Part shown: in pieces, positions 1 through 6,180 of the stretch
Layout of the letters: each line of letters opens with the position of its first letter
Numbering within the stretch: the first letter of the stretch is position 1
From: DATFQI01 sp035264365
GTDB lineage: Bacteria; Actinomycetota; Thermoleophilia; Solirubrobacterales; Solirubrobacteraceae
Direction of reading: 5' to 3'
NCBI GenBank assembly: GCA_035264365.1
Contig: DATFQI010000183.1
Location: 1 to 7,014, forward strand
DNA length: 7,014 nucleotides
Position numbers and translations under genes: made by a program
The notes under the pieces: generated by a model
The model's database searches: none
What the model was told of the DNA's origin: nothing
The model's input: the letters and a program-made list of their open reading frames with translations, nothing else

Positions 1-869
1 TTCGCGATGATCCCGCGCGAGCGCGCGTCGAACTCCAGGCGGTCGAGCGCCGCGCTCAGGTCGTGGGCGGTCGCCGGCGCGCCCACGAGCGTCGTGGCGA
101 GCGCCACGAGGTCGGTGCGGGCGTCCGGCGGGGTCATCGCGAGCGCCCGCTCGATCAGCGGCCCGCCGGCATGGAAGTACGGGTGCACGACCGCGCGGCC
201 GAGGCCGTGGCGCTCCAGGGCCAGCAGCGCCGCGGGCTGGGGCTCGCGCAGCAGCAGCCGCAGCTCGGCGCCGAGCCGGCCTCCCGAGACGGTCTCGACG
301 GTCGCCGCGGCGGCGAGCGCGTCTGTCTCCGGATCGGGCTCGAACCCGAGCCGTGCGCCGTAACGCGCCATGCGCAGCAGCCGCGTCGGGTCGTCCTCGA
401 ACGAGCGTTCGTGCAGCACGCGGAGCACGCCGGCGCCGAGATCCTCCCGGGCGCCGGGCCACTCGATGAGCGCGCCGTCCGCCAGCCGCAGGGCGATCGC
501 GTTGACCGTGAAGTCGCGCCGCGCGAGGTCCTGCTCGATGCTCGCGCCCGGCGTGACGTCGGGCAGCGCACCCGGGTGCGCGTAGGTCTCGGTGCGAGCG
601 CTGACCACGTCGAACGTCGCCGCCTCGGCCCGCACCGTGGCCGTGCCGAAGCGCTCGTGGACGATCACGTCGCCCCCGAGCCGCTCCGCCGCGCGACGGG
701 CGACGGGCGCCGCGTCGCCCTCGACGACGACGTCGAGCTCGCGCGGCACGGCGCCCAGCAGCGCGTCGCGCACGGCCCCGCCCACGACGTGCACGCCCGG
801 CTCGTCGCCGAGCGCGTCCAGCACGGCGGGCGCGCCGGGCGCGCGGGCCATCAGCTCCAGCAGCTCCAC
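1..869 (-). CDS. cca: CCA-adding tRNA nucleotidyltransferase / poly(A) polymerase family (N-terminal part; gene runs off the left edge)
   Basis: This enzyme would add or repair the 3' CCA end of tRNAs from CTP and ATP in the cytoplasm. The 289 visible codons carry the class II nucleotidyltransferase head. The nucleotide-binding GG with RD is at residues 30-35 (VVGGAVRDALLG), followed by the metal-binding acidic pair as E44-L-D46 in RELDVVVEGDA. The RRDFTVNAIAL motif is at 117-127, and FEDDPTRLLRMARYGARLGF at 157-176 belongs to the nucleotide-selecting region. The alpha-helical neck/body begins after that and is cut off; full family members are usually about 400-480 residues. The first metal ligand is Glu where many homologues have Asp, a conservative change. 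The GG motif lies near residue 30, so there is no N-terminal DHH/CBS fusion. GTG 869 was chosen because a weak -10-like GATGCT sits 5 bases upstream; in-frame ATG 851 is the alternative. Poly(A) polymerase cannot be excluded without the C-terminus. Confidence 0.9.
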   Translation of the reverse strand, partial: MELLELMARAPGAPAVLDALGDEPGVHVVGGAVRDALLGAVPRELDVVVEGDAAPVARRAAERLGGDVIVHERFGTATVRAEAATFDVVSARTETYAHPGALPDVTPGASIEQDLARRDFTVNAIALRLADGALIEWPGAREDLGAGVLRVLHERSFEDDPTRLLRMARYGARLGFEPDPETDALAAAATVETVSGGRLGAELRLLLREPQPAALLALERHGLGRAVVHPYFHAGGPLIERALAMTPPDARTDLVALATTLVGAPATAHDLSAALDRLEFDARSRGIIA

Positions 870-874
870 GGCGC

Positions 875-880
875 AGCATC
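875..880 (-). promoter_or_regulatory. Weak candidate -10 hexamer for the tRNA nucleotidyltransferase gene
   Basis: Reading the minus strand, GATGCT ends 5 bases before the GTG at 869. It differs at its first base from the TATGCT seen upstream of the nuclease gene. No -35 match is visible. The spacing would put the transcript start at or next to the start codon. On its own this is weak; it is listed because the same arrangement recurs at other gene starts in the window. Confidence 0.25.
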
Positions 881-889
881 TTGGCGGGT

Positions 890-895
890 TAGGGT
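890..895 (+). promoter_or_regulatory. Candidate -10 hexamer (TAGGGT) placing transcription start on the GTG of the STAND gene
   Basis: TAGGGT fits the TAnnnT pattern of actinobacterial -10 elements. Exactly 6 bases (896-901) separate it from the GTG at 902, the spacing expected if that G is the transcript's first base. The overlapping AGGG at 891-894 could alternatively be a Shine-Dalgarno with 7-base spacing, so the two readings compete. No recognisable -35 is present. Confidence 0.45.
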
Positions 896-901
896 TGGCC
901 G

Positions 902-3148
902 GTGCCGGCCGAGCGCGAGGTGAAGCGGCTCCAACGGCCGCTGCTCGCCCAGCGGCTCGCGGCGGCGATCGAGCGCGGCCACGTGCAGATCGCGGCGCCA
1001 CCCGGCGCGGGCAAGACCTACGCGCTCGAGGACGCGCTGGCGCTGCGCGGCGGGCCAGTGGCCTGGCTGCGCTGCACGCCCGCGGACGCCGATCCCGGTC
1101 GGCTCGTCGTCCGGCTGGTGGCCGCGGTCGCCGGCGCGGCGCCGGACGCCGCCGGCGACCTCCCCGGGATCCTTGCCGGCGCGACCGAGCCGATCCCCGC
1201 GCCGCGGGCGGCCCGCGCGCTGGTTGCCGAGCTCGAGCGGGGCCTGGGCGGGGAGCCGCTGGCGATCGCTGTCGACGACGCCGAGCACCTCGCGGGCGCC
1301 GGCGACGCCGTGGAGATCCTGCGCACGCTCGCCGCGACGGCGGCTCCGGAACTCCGGATCGCGGTCGCCGGCAGCAGCGCGCTGCCGCTCGACGGCTTCG
1401 GCGAGCTCGAGCCCGCCCATCTCGCGTTCACCCACCGGGAGGTGGCGGCGCTGCTCGGCCCGCCGCCGCCCGCGGCCGAGTCCGTCTGGTCGGCGACCGC
1501 CGGCCGACCGCTGCTGGTCGCGATCGCCGCCCGCACGCGGCGCGTCCCGCCGTCCGGCACGGCGAGCGACGACGACCTGGCGGCCGCGCTGCTGGACCAG
1601 CTCTCGCCCGCCGTTCGCGAGGGCCTCGTCGACGCGGCGCTGGCGCCGGAGCTCGACGCGGCCGTCGCGCGCGCGCTCGAGCTCCCCGACGGGTTCGTGC
1701 AGGTCGTGCGCCGCAGCGGGATCCCGCAGCGCGAGCAGGCGGGCGCGGTCGTGCTGCATCCGTTCGTGCGGGCGCTGCTGGTGCGGCGGCTCGAGCTCGA
1801 GCGGCCGGGCGGCTACCGCGAGCTGCTGCACGGACGCGTCGCCGCCGGGCTGGACGCTGCCGGCCGCGGCGCCGAGGCCGTCGAGCACTGGCTCGAGGTG
1901 CCCGAGCGCGCGGCCGCCGCGGTCGCGCGCCACGCCGAGGCGTTGCTCGAGACGGCGCCCGCGACGGTCGAGCGCTGGCTCGGCCGGATCCGCGGCCCGG
2001 AGCGCATGGCGCCCGAGCTGCGTGCGCTCGAGGGGCGCCTCGCCGTCGCCGGCGGCCGGCCGCTCGACGCCGACGAGCCGCTGCGCGCCGCGATCTTGGG
2101 CTTCGAGGCACGCGGCGACATCCGCCAGGCATGGGCGACGCGGCTGGCGCTCGCCGACGCGCTGGCGATCGCGGAGCGCTTCGATGCCGTGCTGCCGCTC
2201 GCCAGGGGCTTCGAGACGGCCGGCGTGCCCGCGGCGCCGATGACGGGGATCGTCGCCGCGGCCGCCGAGGCGGCCCTGGGCTCGTTCGACGACGCCGTCG
2301 CGAACTTCGAGCGCGCCGTCGCGCTCCCGCACGGCGAGCTTTTCGCCCCGTTCGCGGACGCCTTCCGCGCGACCTGGGTCGACGTCGTGCGCGGCGGCCA
2401 CGACGCCGCGCTGCGACGGGTCCGCGGCGCGGTCGCGGCGCTCGAGCGCGCTGACCCGTTCGGCCGGCTCGCCTACGTGCTCGCCATGCAGGCCGCCATC
2501 GAGGAGGAGCGCGGCGAGGACGAGGCGGCGCTCGCGACGATCGGCCGCGCCCGGGACGTGGCGGCCCGCAGGGCGCTCGGCGGCCACGTCGAGGACATCG
2601 GGCGCCGGCTCGCCGCCGGCCTGCACGCGCGCGCGGGGCGGCTCGAGGAGGCGGAGGCCGAGCTGGCCGGGCTCGAGGGCACCGGCGCCGGCTGGTACGC
2701 GGGCGACGTCCAGATCACGCGCGCGACGATCGCCGCCGGCCGTGGGGAGCACGAGCGGGCCCTCGCCGAGGCGCAGCGCGCGCTCGACGGCGGCGCGATG
2801 ACGGTCTGGCGCGGCCGCGCGCGCAGCGCGGCGCTGCTCGCGCCCGTGATCGCCGACGCCGGCGAGGCCGCCTTCGCCCGAGACCTGCTCGGCCAGGCGC
2901 TCGCCTCCGCCCCCGAGGGCGCGACCTGCGCGCGGCTGCTCGCCCTGCGGGCCTGGCTGCGCTCGCGCGACGGCGACGAGACGGGCGCCGCGGAGGGCGT
3001 GGCCGAAGCGCTCGCCGACGCCGGCACCGCCGCCGGGCACCTGCTGAGGCGCGAGCGGTCGCGGCTCGCCCCGCTGCTGGAGCTGGCGGTCGCGCGCGGC
3101 ACGGTCCCGTCCGCGGTCGCGATGGCCGTGCGCGGGGCGTCGGACTAG
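902..3148 (+). CDS. MalT/LAL-like STAND ATPase with helical-repeat C-terminus, no visible output domain
   Basis: This 748-residue cytoplasmic protein resembles the ATPase core of MalT-type (LuxR large ATP-binding) regulators, which act as ATP-driven signalling switches. The N-terminus (VKRLQRPLLAQRL) is the family lead-in. Walker A is APPGAGKT at 32-39 (K38, T39). CTPADADPGRL at 58-68 corresponds to the usual DxxDNDPxRF stretch. Walker B is LAIAVDDAEHL at 120-130 (D125, D126). FTHREVAALLG at 176-186 and a winged-helix region with LHPFVRALL near 285-293 follow. From about residue 300 onward it is alanine-rich paired helices, TPR-like by eye (for example RGEHERALAEAQRAL). The usual sensor position reads AVAGSSALP, lacking the Arg common in relatives. 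The expected C-terminal LuxR helix-turn-helix is absent: the protein simply ends after a last helix. The ligand and output are unknown. GTG 902 was chosen for its -10 spacing; GTG 920 is possible. Confidence 0.8.
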   Translation: MPAEREVKRLQRPLLAQRLAAAIERGHVQIAAPPGAGKTYALEDALALRGGPVAWLRCTPADADPGRLVVRLVAAVAGAAPDAAGDLPGILAGATEPIPAPRAARALVAELERGLGGEPLAIAVDDAEHLAGAGDAVEILRTLAATAAPELRIAVAGSSALPLDGFGELEPAHLAFTHREVAALLGPPPPAAESVWSATAGRPLLVAIAARTRRVPPSGTASDDDLAAALLDQLSPAVREGLVDAALAPELDAAVARALELPDGFVQVVRRSGIPQREQAGAVVLHPFVRALLVRRLELERPGGYRELLHGRVAAGLDAAGRGAEAVEHWLEVPERAAAAVARHAEALLETAPATVERWLGRIRGPERMAPELRALEGRLAVAGGRPLDADEPLRAAILGFEARGDIRQAWATRLALADALAIAERFDAVLPLARGFETAGVPAAPMTGIVAAAAEAALGSFDDAVANFERAVALPHGELFAPFADAFRATWVDVVRGGHDAALRRVRGAVAALERADPFGRLAYVLAMQAAIEEERGEDEAALATIGRARDVAARRALGGHVEDIGRRLAAGLHARAGRLEEAEAELAGLEGTGAGWYAGDVQITRATIAAGRGEHERALAEAQRALDGGAMTVWRGRARSAALLAPVIADAGEAAFARDLLGQALASAPEGATCARLLALRAWLRSRDGDETGAAEGVAEALADAGTAAGHLLRRERSRLAPLLELAVARGTVPSAVAMAVRGASD
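3145..3148. other. Shared palindromic stop CTAG between convergent STAND and aldolase genes
   Basis: The four bases CTAG give TAG to the plus-strand ATPase gene (3146-3148) and, read on the other strand, TAG to the minus-strand aldolase gene (3147-3145). The two coding regions therefore overlap by four bases with no intergenic space for a conventional terminator. A 5-base GC stem (3149-3153 with 3157-3161) follows directly but lies inside the aldolase coding sequence and has no T-tract. Confidence 0.9.
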
Positions 3149-3864
3149 CCGCCGCGGGCGGTTCGCAGCGCTGCGGCGGTGGCGGCCTGCAGCAGCAGCG
3201 TGTCGCCGCCGGCGGTGACCATCGCGAAGCGCTCGGCCTGCGCCGGCACGTCCTCGGCCGCCAGGCAGTGGACGCCGGCGATCACGCCCGAGTCCGCGCA
3301 GCTCGCGTGGACGACGGCGAGTGCCTCGAGCACCGGCGGGTGCTCGAGCCGGATCGTGGGCTGCAACCCGAGCGAGAGCGCGAGGTCCGACGGGCCGACG
3401 TAGACCCCGTCGAGGCCCGGCGTGGCGGCGATCGCGGCCGCGTTCTCGAGCCCGGCGCGCGTCTCGATCATCACCAGGCACAGCGGCCGCTCCCCCGCTC
3501 CGGCGCGCAGCGCGCCGAACGAGCGGGTGCCCGCGGGCGCGTAGCGGCACGCCGAGACGGCGTGGGCCGCCTCCTCCGCGCTCTCGACCATCGGCACGAT
3601 CACGCCGTGCGCCCCGAGATCGAGCGCCTGCCCGATCGCGAACGGCTCGTTGCGGGCCACGCGCACCAGCGGCGGGACGCCGGCGCCGGCGATCGCGCTG
3701 AGCATCGACATCAGGGTCGCTGGATCGAGCGCGCCGTGCTGCTGGTCGGCGACCACGTAGTCGGGCCCGGCGAGCGCCGCCGCCTCGGCGGTCAGCGCGG
3801 ACGGGATAGATGCCCACAGGCCGATCGCCGGGCCGCCCGCCTCGAGCTTCTCGCGCAGGCTCAC
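3145..3864 (-). CDS. HpcH/HpaI-family class II pyruvate aldolase
   Basis: This 239-residue cytoplasmic enzyme belongs to the HpcH/HpaI aldolase/citrate lyase superfamily, metal-dependent TIM barrels that cleave or form 2-oxo acid aldols via pyruvate enolate. With the GTG 3864 start, the DxxH motif is D40-Q-Q-H43 (the HpaI Asp42/His45 pair) and the pyruvate-binding Arg is R68 in LVRVARNEP. The metal ligands are E134 (VMIETRAGLENA) and D160 (YVGPSDLALSLG). VPMVESAEEA and CRYAPAGTRSFG are further family landmarks. The length is slightly below the usual 250-260. The start was chosen because GTG 3862-3864 overlaps the upstream nuclease TGA as GTGA, a classic coupled arrangement; in-frame GTGs at 3870 and 3894 are alternatives. 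The substrate cannot be told from sequence: heptenedioate, 2-keto-3-deoxy sugar acids and others are all possible. The upstream partner gives no pathway clue. Confidence 0.88.
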   Translation of the reverse strand: MSLREKLEAGGPAIGLWASIPSALTAEAAALAGPDYVVADQQHGALDPATLMSMLSAIAGAGVPPLVRVARNEPFAIGQALDLGAHGVIVPMVESAEEAAHAVSACRYAPAGTRSFGALRAGAGERPLCLVMIETRAGLENAAAIAATPGLDGVYVGPSDLALSLGLQPTIRLEHPPVLEALAVVHASCADSGVIAGVHCLAAEDVPAQAERFAMVTAGGDTLLLQAATAAALRTARGG

Positions 3865-5177
3865 CGGCACGACGCCACGCCCCAGTCCTGGCACTCCGTG
3901 ACGAGGTCGTCGGTCGTGCGCAGGCTCACCACGCCCTTGCCGTCGGCGAGCACGAACGTGCCGCGGCCGACATGGCGCAGCAGCCGCGTGTCATCGCCCG
4001 GGTCCCCGCCGGGGTCGATCGCCATCGTCTCGCCCGCCTGCAGCACGGTGCCCAGCTTGAACGGGTAGCCGAAGACGAACTGGTCGGGCTTGCCGGCGTT
4101 GTGCAGCTTCAGCACGTGCCCGCCGAGGTCGACGGGGCCGCCGCTGGTGTTGGCGATCGAGATCGACTCGCGCCCGCGCGGCTGGACCGACAGCGCGACC
4201 TTGCCGGCCAGCGGGTCGCTGCAGGCGACCAGGCACGGGTAGATCTCCCAGGCCCGCAGGTCGCCCTGCGGGTCGAACAGGTAGGCGCCGTCGCCCATCG
4301 TCCCGAATCCCGAGGAGACGTTCTCGAACGCCGACTCCTTCAGGCACCAGTGCTGCGTGAGCGCGTTCGCGGCGCCGCAGCCGACGCGCAGGCGCAGCGT
4401 CTCGCCGGGGGGCACGACCGTGGAGCCCGGGAGGCGGTAGCCCGGCGTGCGGTCCTGGCCGAAGCGCAGGAACGAGTCGCGCACCCACCAGCCGCCGAGG
4501 CGCAGCTCGCGCCCGCCGCCGTTGTGGATGTCGACCCACTCCCCGTTCAGGTTGCCCGCATCGTTGCCGTCGGCGTCCCAGTTGACGGTGACGGTGATCG
4601 GCAGGTCCTGGTCGGGGCCGGCGCCGCAGGCGCCGGGGTCGTAGAGGCCCTTGCGCGCGGCGGCGGCCTTCTGGGCGAGCAGCGCGTACTCGCGGTTGTG
4701 CGCGTTCTCGACGTGGTTGGGCAGCCACAGTGCCAGGCCGGCCTGCAGCTCGAGCTTCGCGAGGTCGCGCCAGCGGCCGCCCTGCTTGACCCAGACGGAC
4801 CGGCGCAGGCGCTTCTCGGCGCGGCTCGAGAGCTTCTGCGCGACCAGCCGGACCTTCCAGCGCGAGCGCTTGACGGCGCGCTCGACGAACGACGTCGCCT
4901 CCAGCCCGTGGCAGGCGCCGCGGCGCCGGCTCGGGTACTTCGAGTAGCGCGAGAGCTCCATCGCGTTGATGCCCGTGAAGCGGATGTTGCGCGTGCGCCC
5001 GGCGAGCCTGACGCGGATCGTGTCGCCGTCGGCGATGAAGATCGTGCGCGCGTTCTGGATCGTGCAGCGCGGCCGCTTCGCACCCTCCGTGCACGGGCCG
5101 CGCTTGGCGACGGCGGTGTCGGCGGCGAGCGTCGCGGCCAGCAGCGTGGCGGCGAGTGCCAGGAGTCCCCTGCCCAT
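3861..5177 (-). CDS. Secreted thermonuclease (SNase-like) protein with lamin-tail-like C-terminal domains
   Basis: This 438-residue protein is predicted to be exported. Residues 1-24 are a hydrophobic Ala/Leu signal peptide ending around AVA before KRG. Residues about 40-184 form an SNase fold. DGDT at 50-53 carries the calcium/active-site Asp, R67 in IRFTGIN matches Arg35 of staphylococcal nuclease, E74 matches Glu43, and an Arg in KRLRRSVWV (122-130) probably matches Arg87. The Asp40 position is N71. Next comes a lamin-tail-like beta domain (about 195-300) with NGEWVDIHNGGG, LGGWWVRDSF and VVPPGETLRLRVG. A second, weaker copy (about 326-437) has ESISIANTSGGPVDLGG and LQAGETMAIDPGG. Ten cysteines suggest disulfides outside the cell. 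A role in extracellular nucleic acid degradation, perhaps anchored by the lamin-tail domains, is inferred. ATG 5177 was chosen for its signal peptide and its upstream -10; ATG 5189 and ATG 5210 are alternatives. Confidence 0.85.
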   Translation of the reverse strand: MGRGLLALAATLLAATLAADTAVAKRGPCTEGAKRPRCTIQNARTIFIADGDTIRVRLAGRTRNIRFTGINAMELSRYSKYPSRRRGACHGLEATSFVERAVKRSRWKVRLVAQKLSSRAEKRLRRSVWVKQGGRWRDLAKLELQAGLALWLPNHVENAHNREYALLAQKAAAARKGLYDPGACGAGPDQDLPITVTVNWDADGNDAGNLNGEWVDIHNGGGRELRLGGWWVRDSFLRFGQDRTPGYRLPGSTVVPPGETLRLRVGCGAANALTQHWCLKESAFENVSSGFGTMGDGAYLFDPQGDLRAWEIYPCLVACSDPLAGKVALSVQPRGRESISIANTSGGPVDLGGHVLKLHNAGKPDQFVFGYPFKLGTVLQAGETMAIDPGGDPGDDTRLLRHVGRGTFVLADGKGVVSLRTTDDLVTECQDWGVASCR

Positions 5178-5184
5178 CGCGGCC

Positions 5185-5190
5185 AGCATA
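5185..5190 (-). promoter_or_regulatory. Candidate -10 hexamer (TATGCT) for the nuclease-aldolase operon
   Basis: On the minus strand TATGCT is followed by 7 bases and then the ATG at 5177, so the transcript would start at or one base before the A of the start codon. This is the best -10 match in the window and the main reason for preferring ATG 5177 to the two upstream ATGs, the nearer of which overlaps this hexamer. No -35 is recognisable. Confidence 0.5.
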
Positions 5191-5209
5191 GTCACGGCCG
5201 GCGGACGCA

Positions 5210-5215
5210 TACGCT
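5210..5215 (+). promoter_or_regulatory. Candidate -10 hexamer (TACGCT) for the HIRAN gene
   Basis: TACGCT fits TAnnnT and lies 5 bases before GTG 5221 and 8 bases before ATG 5224, again consistent with a leaderless message. It is only 19 bases from the oppositely oriented -10 of the nuclease operon, so two RNA polymerases could not easily occupy both promoters at once. Confidence 0.42.
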
Positions 5216-5223
5216 GGGGCGTG

Positions 5224-5691
5224 ATGATCGTCGAGGTCGAGCTCGAGGAGCGCTACTGGTATCCGGACGAGGGCGGGATCGTGTGGCTCGCCGGCTTCCA
5301 GCCGGTCGCGCCCGACGGCCGCTTCCTGGGCCGCGAGGCGCCGGAGCTGGCCGCCGCCGGGCTGCGGATCGCCGGCGTCGCGGGCGCCGCCCGCTTCCAC
5401 GGCGAGGCGCTCGCCTCCGATGCGGCGAAGCCGGGCAGCCCGCTCGAGCTGCGCCGCGACCCCGGCAACGAGCACGACCCGAACGCGATCGCCGTGCACG
5501 CCGGCGGTCTGCAGGTCGGCTGGGTGCCGCGCGCCGTCGCGGAGGAGATCGCTCCGACGATCGACGCGGGCCAGCCCTACTCCGCGATCGTCCTGCGCGA
5601 GCAGCGCGCCTCGCCGCGCGACCCGCGGGCCGGCCTGACGATGCTGCTCGCCGCCGCGCCCGCGATCGAGTTGCGCGTCCGCGGCGGCTGA
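5224..5691 (+). CDS. Small stand-alone HIRAN-domain protein
   Basis: This 155-residue soluble protein has a HIRAN domain in its C-terminal two-thirds. HIRAN is a small beta-barrel best known fused to SWI/SNF helicases such as HLTF, where it binds the 3' end of single-stranded DNA. The domain runs from about residue 48 (RIAGVAGAARFHG) through PLELRRDPGNEHDPNAIAV (73-91), which holds the hallmark N82, D85-P86-N87-A88 and V91, to LQVGWVPRAVAEEIAPTIDAG (96-116) with G99 and P102. The first 45 residues, starting IVEVELEERYWYPDEGG, are acidic and aromatic-rich and match nothing I recognise; no helicase, nuclease or membrane segment is present. It is transcribed alone, divergent from the secreted nuclease. 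ATG 5224 is used; GTG 5221 one codon upstream is equally possible. A role in DNA binding or repair is inference from the domain only. Confidence 0.82.
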   Translation: MIVEVELEERYWYPDEGGIVWLAGFQPVAPDGRFLGREAPELAAAGLRIAGVAGAARFHGEALASDAAKPGSPLELRRDPGNEHDPNAIAVHAGGLQVGWVPRAVAEEIAPTIDAGQPYSAIVLREQRASPRDPRAGLTMLLAAAPAIELRVRGG

Positions 5692-5711
5692 AGCGGGCGG
5701 CCGGGTCAGCC
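5686..5711. terminator. Inverted repeat spanning the HIRAN and LysE-remnant stop codons; possible bidirectional terminator
   Basis: GGCTGA at 5686-5691 and TCAGCC at 5706-5711 are perfect 6-base inverted arms around a 14-base GC-rich loop. Each arm contains the TGA stop of the gene reading into it, and a CGGCCG palindrome sits in the loop. There is no T-run on either side, so any termination would not be of the textbook intrinsic type. The symmetry could also be chance. Confidence 0.28.
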
Positions 5712-6135
5712 CAATGCGCGCACGCCGTCCACGGCGAGCAGGACGCCCGTCGCGAGCAGGAGCACGGCGGAGGCGCGCAGCAGGATCGCGTAGCCGCGGC
5801 CCTGCATCAGGCGGTCGCGGCCGGCGCCGATGCCGATCGCGAGCACGACCTTCGTGCCGATCAGCAGGAGGTAGAAGGCGGCGAGGAACAGCACCGAGTC
5901 GGCGGCGCCGCCCTTGGCCAGGATCGGGGCGCCGACCGTGAGCCAGAACACCCGACGCGGCGAGCAGCACGGCGATCGCGATGATCGGCACGTCGGTCAC
6001 CAAGGGGCTGAACGCGACCCTGACCCCCGCGGCGGCGCCGTCCTGCAGCGTCGAGCGGATCACCAGCGCGAGCAGCGGCCCCGGCGCGAGGCCGGCGCCG
6101 AGGCCGAGGGAGAGCCCGAGCAGGAACGAGTCCAT
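5706..6135 (-). pseudogene. LysE-family amino-acid exporter with internal deletion and frameshift
   Basis: LysE/RhtB-type exporters are inner-membrane proteins of about 200 residues that pump out amino acids or related small molecules. From ATG 6135 the first 62 codons give a good N-terminus: a first membrane helix, the signature GLGAGLAPGPLLALVI, then RVAFSPLVTDVPIIAIAVLL. Around 5950 this frame stops resembling the family. The other frame, from GTG 5951, resumes at FWLTVGAPILAKGGA and continues through the last hydrophobic segments (FLAAFYLLLIGTKVVLAIGI and a final helix near LLRASAVLLLATGVLLAV) to TGA at 5706. Joined, the pieces give about 143 residues, so roughly 65 codons are missing. 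These include the middle helices and the usual conserved NPHPW before FW. A single indel cannot explain this: the missing length must be 2 modulo 3. A true genomic deletion or an assembly collapse are the two explanations. No intact product is expected. Confidence 0.8.
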
Positions 6136-6144
6136 GGGCGCGGC

Positions 6145-6150
6145 ATTGTC
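6145..6150 (-). promoter_or_regulatory. Weak candidate -10 (GACAAT) for the LysE remnant
   Basis: On the minus strand GACAAT matches four of six bases of TATAAT and lies 9 bases before ATG 6135, slightly farther than the other candidates. It would give a leader of two or three bases. The support is thin. Confidence 0.22.
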
Positions 6151-6180
6151 GCGCCGGCGTCCTCCGGAGCGGATCCCGCG

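Noticed and set aside
3149..3161. GC hairpin CCGCC/GGCGG just after the STAND stop as a terminator
   Set aside because: It is a 5-base stem with a 3-base loop and no T-tract, inside the conserved end of the aldolase coding sequence. Such stems are common at this GC content.
851..3817. A 988-codon open frame on the minus strand, plus other very long frames (63-923 plus, 592-2454 plus, 3810-5984 plus)
   Set aside because: The translations are Arg/Ala/Gly-rich with no family resemblance, and each lies opposite or out of frame with genes that have clear motifs. Stop codons are rare in off-frames at this base composition.
5178..5210. Longer nuclease start at ATG 5210 or ATG 5189
   Set aside because: The added residues would precede an already complete signal peptide, no Shine-Dalgarno supports either ATG, and the best -10 hexamer overlaps ATG 5189.
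902..5691. STAND ATPase, SNase and HIRAN protein near each other as a possible antiphage defence island
   Set aside because: The STAND protein is of the MalT type and lacks a nuclease or other killing effector. The SNase has a signal peptide and so acts outside the cytoplasm. HIRAN is alone. The three are on different strands with separate promoters.
5706..5951. An independent small membrane protein starting at GTG 5951
   Set aside because: Its sequence is the C-terminal end of a LysE exporter beginning mid-protein at FWLTVGAP, so it is better explained as a fragment of the broken gene.
6162..6179. CTCCGGAG palindrome and GCGG/CCGC repeat upstream of the thioesterase promoter as an operator
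   Set aside because: They are short GC-rich symmetries of a kind expected often by chance here. No second copy or known regulator site was seen, so they are mentioned only as context.
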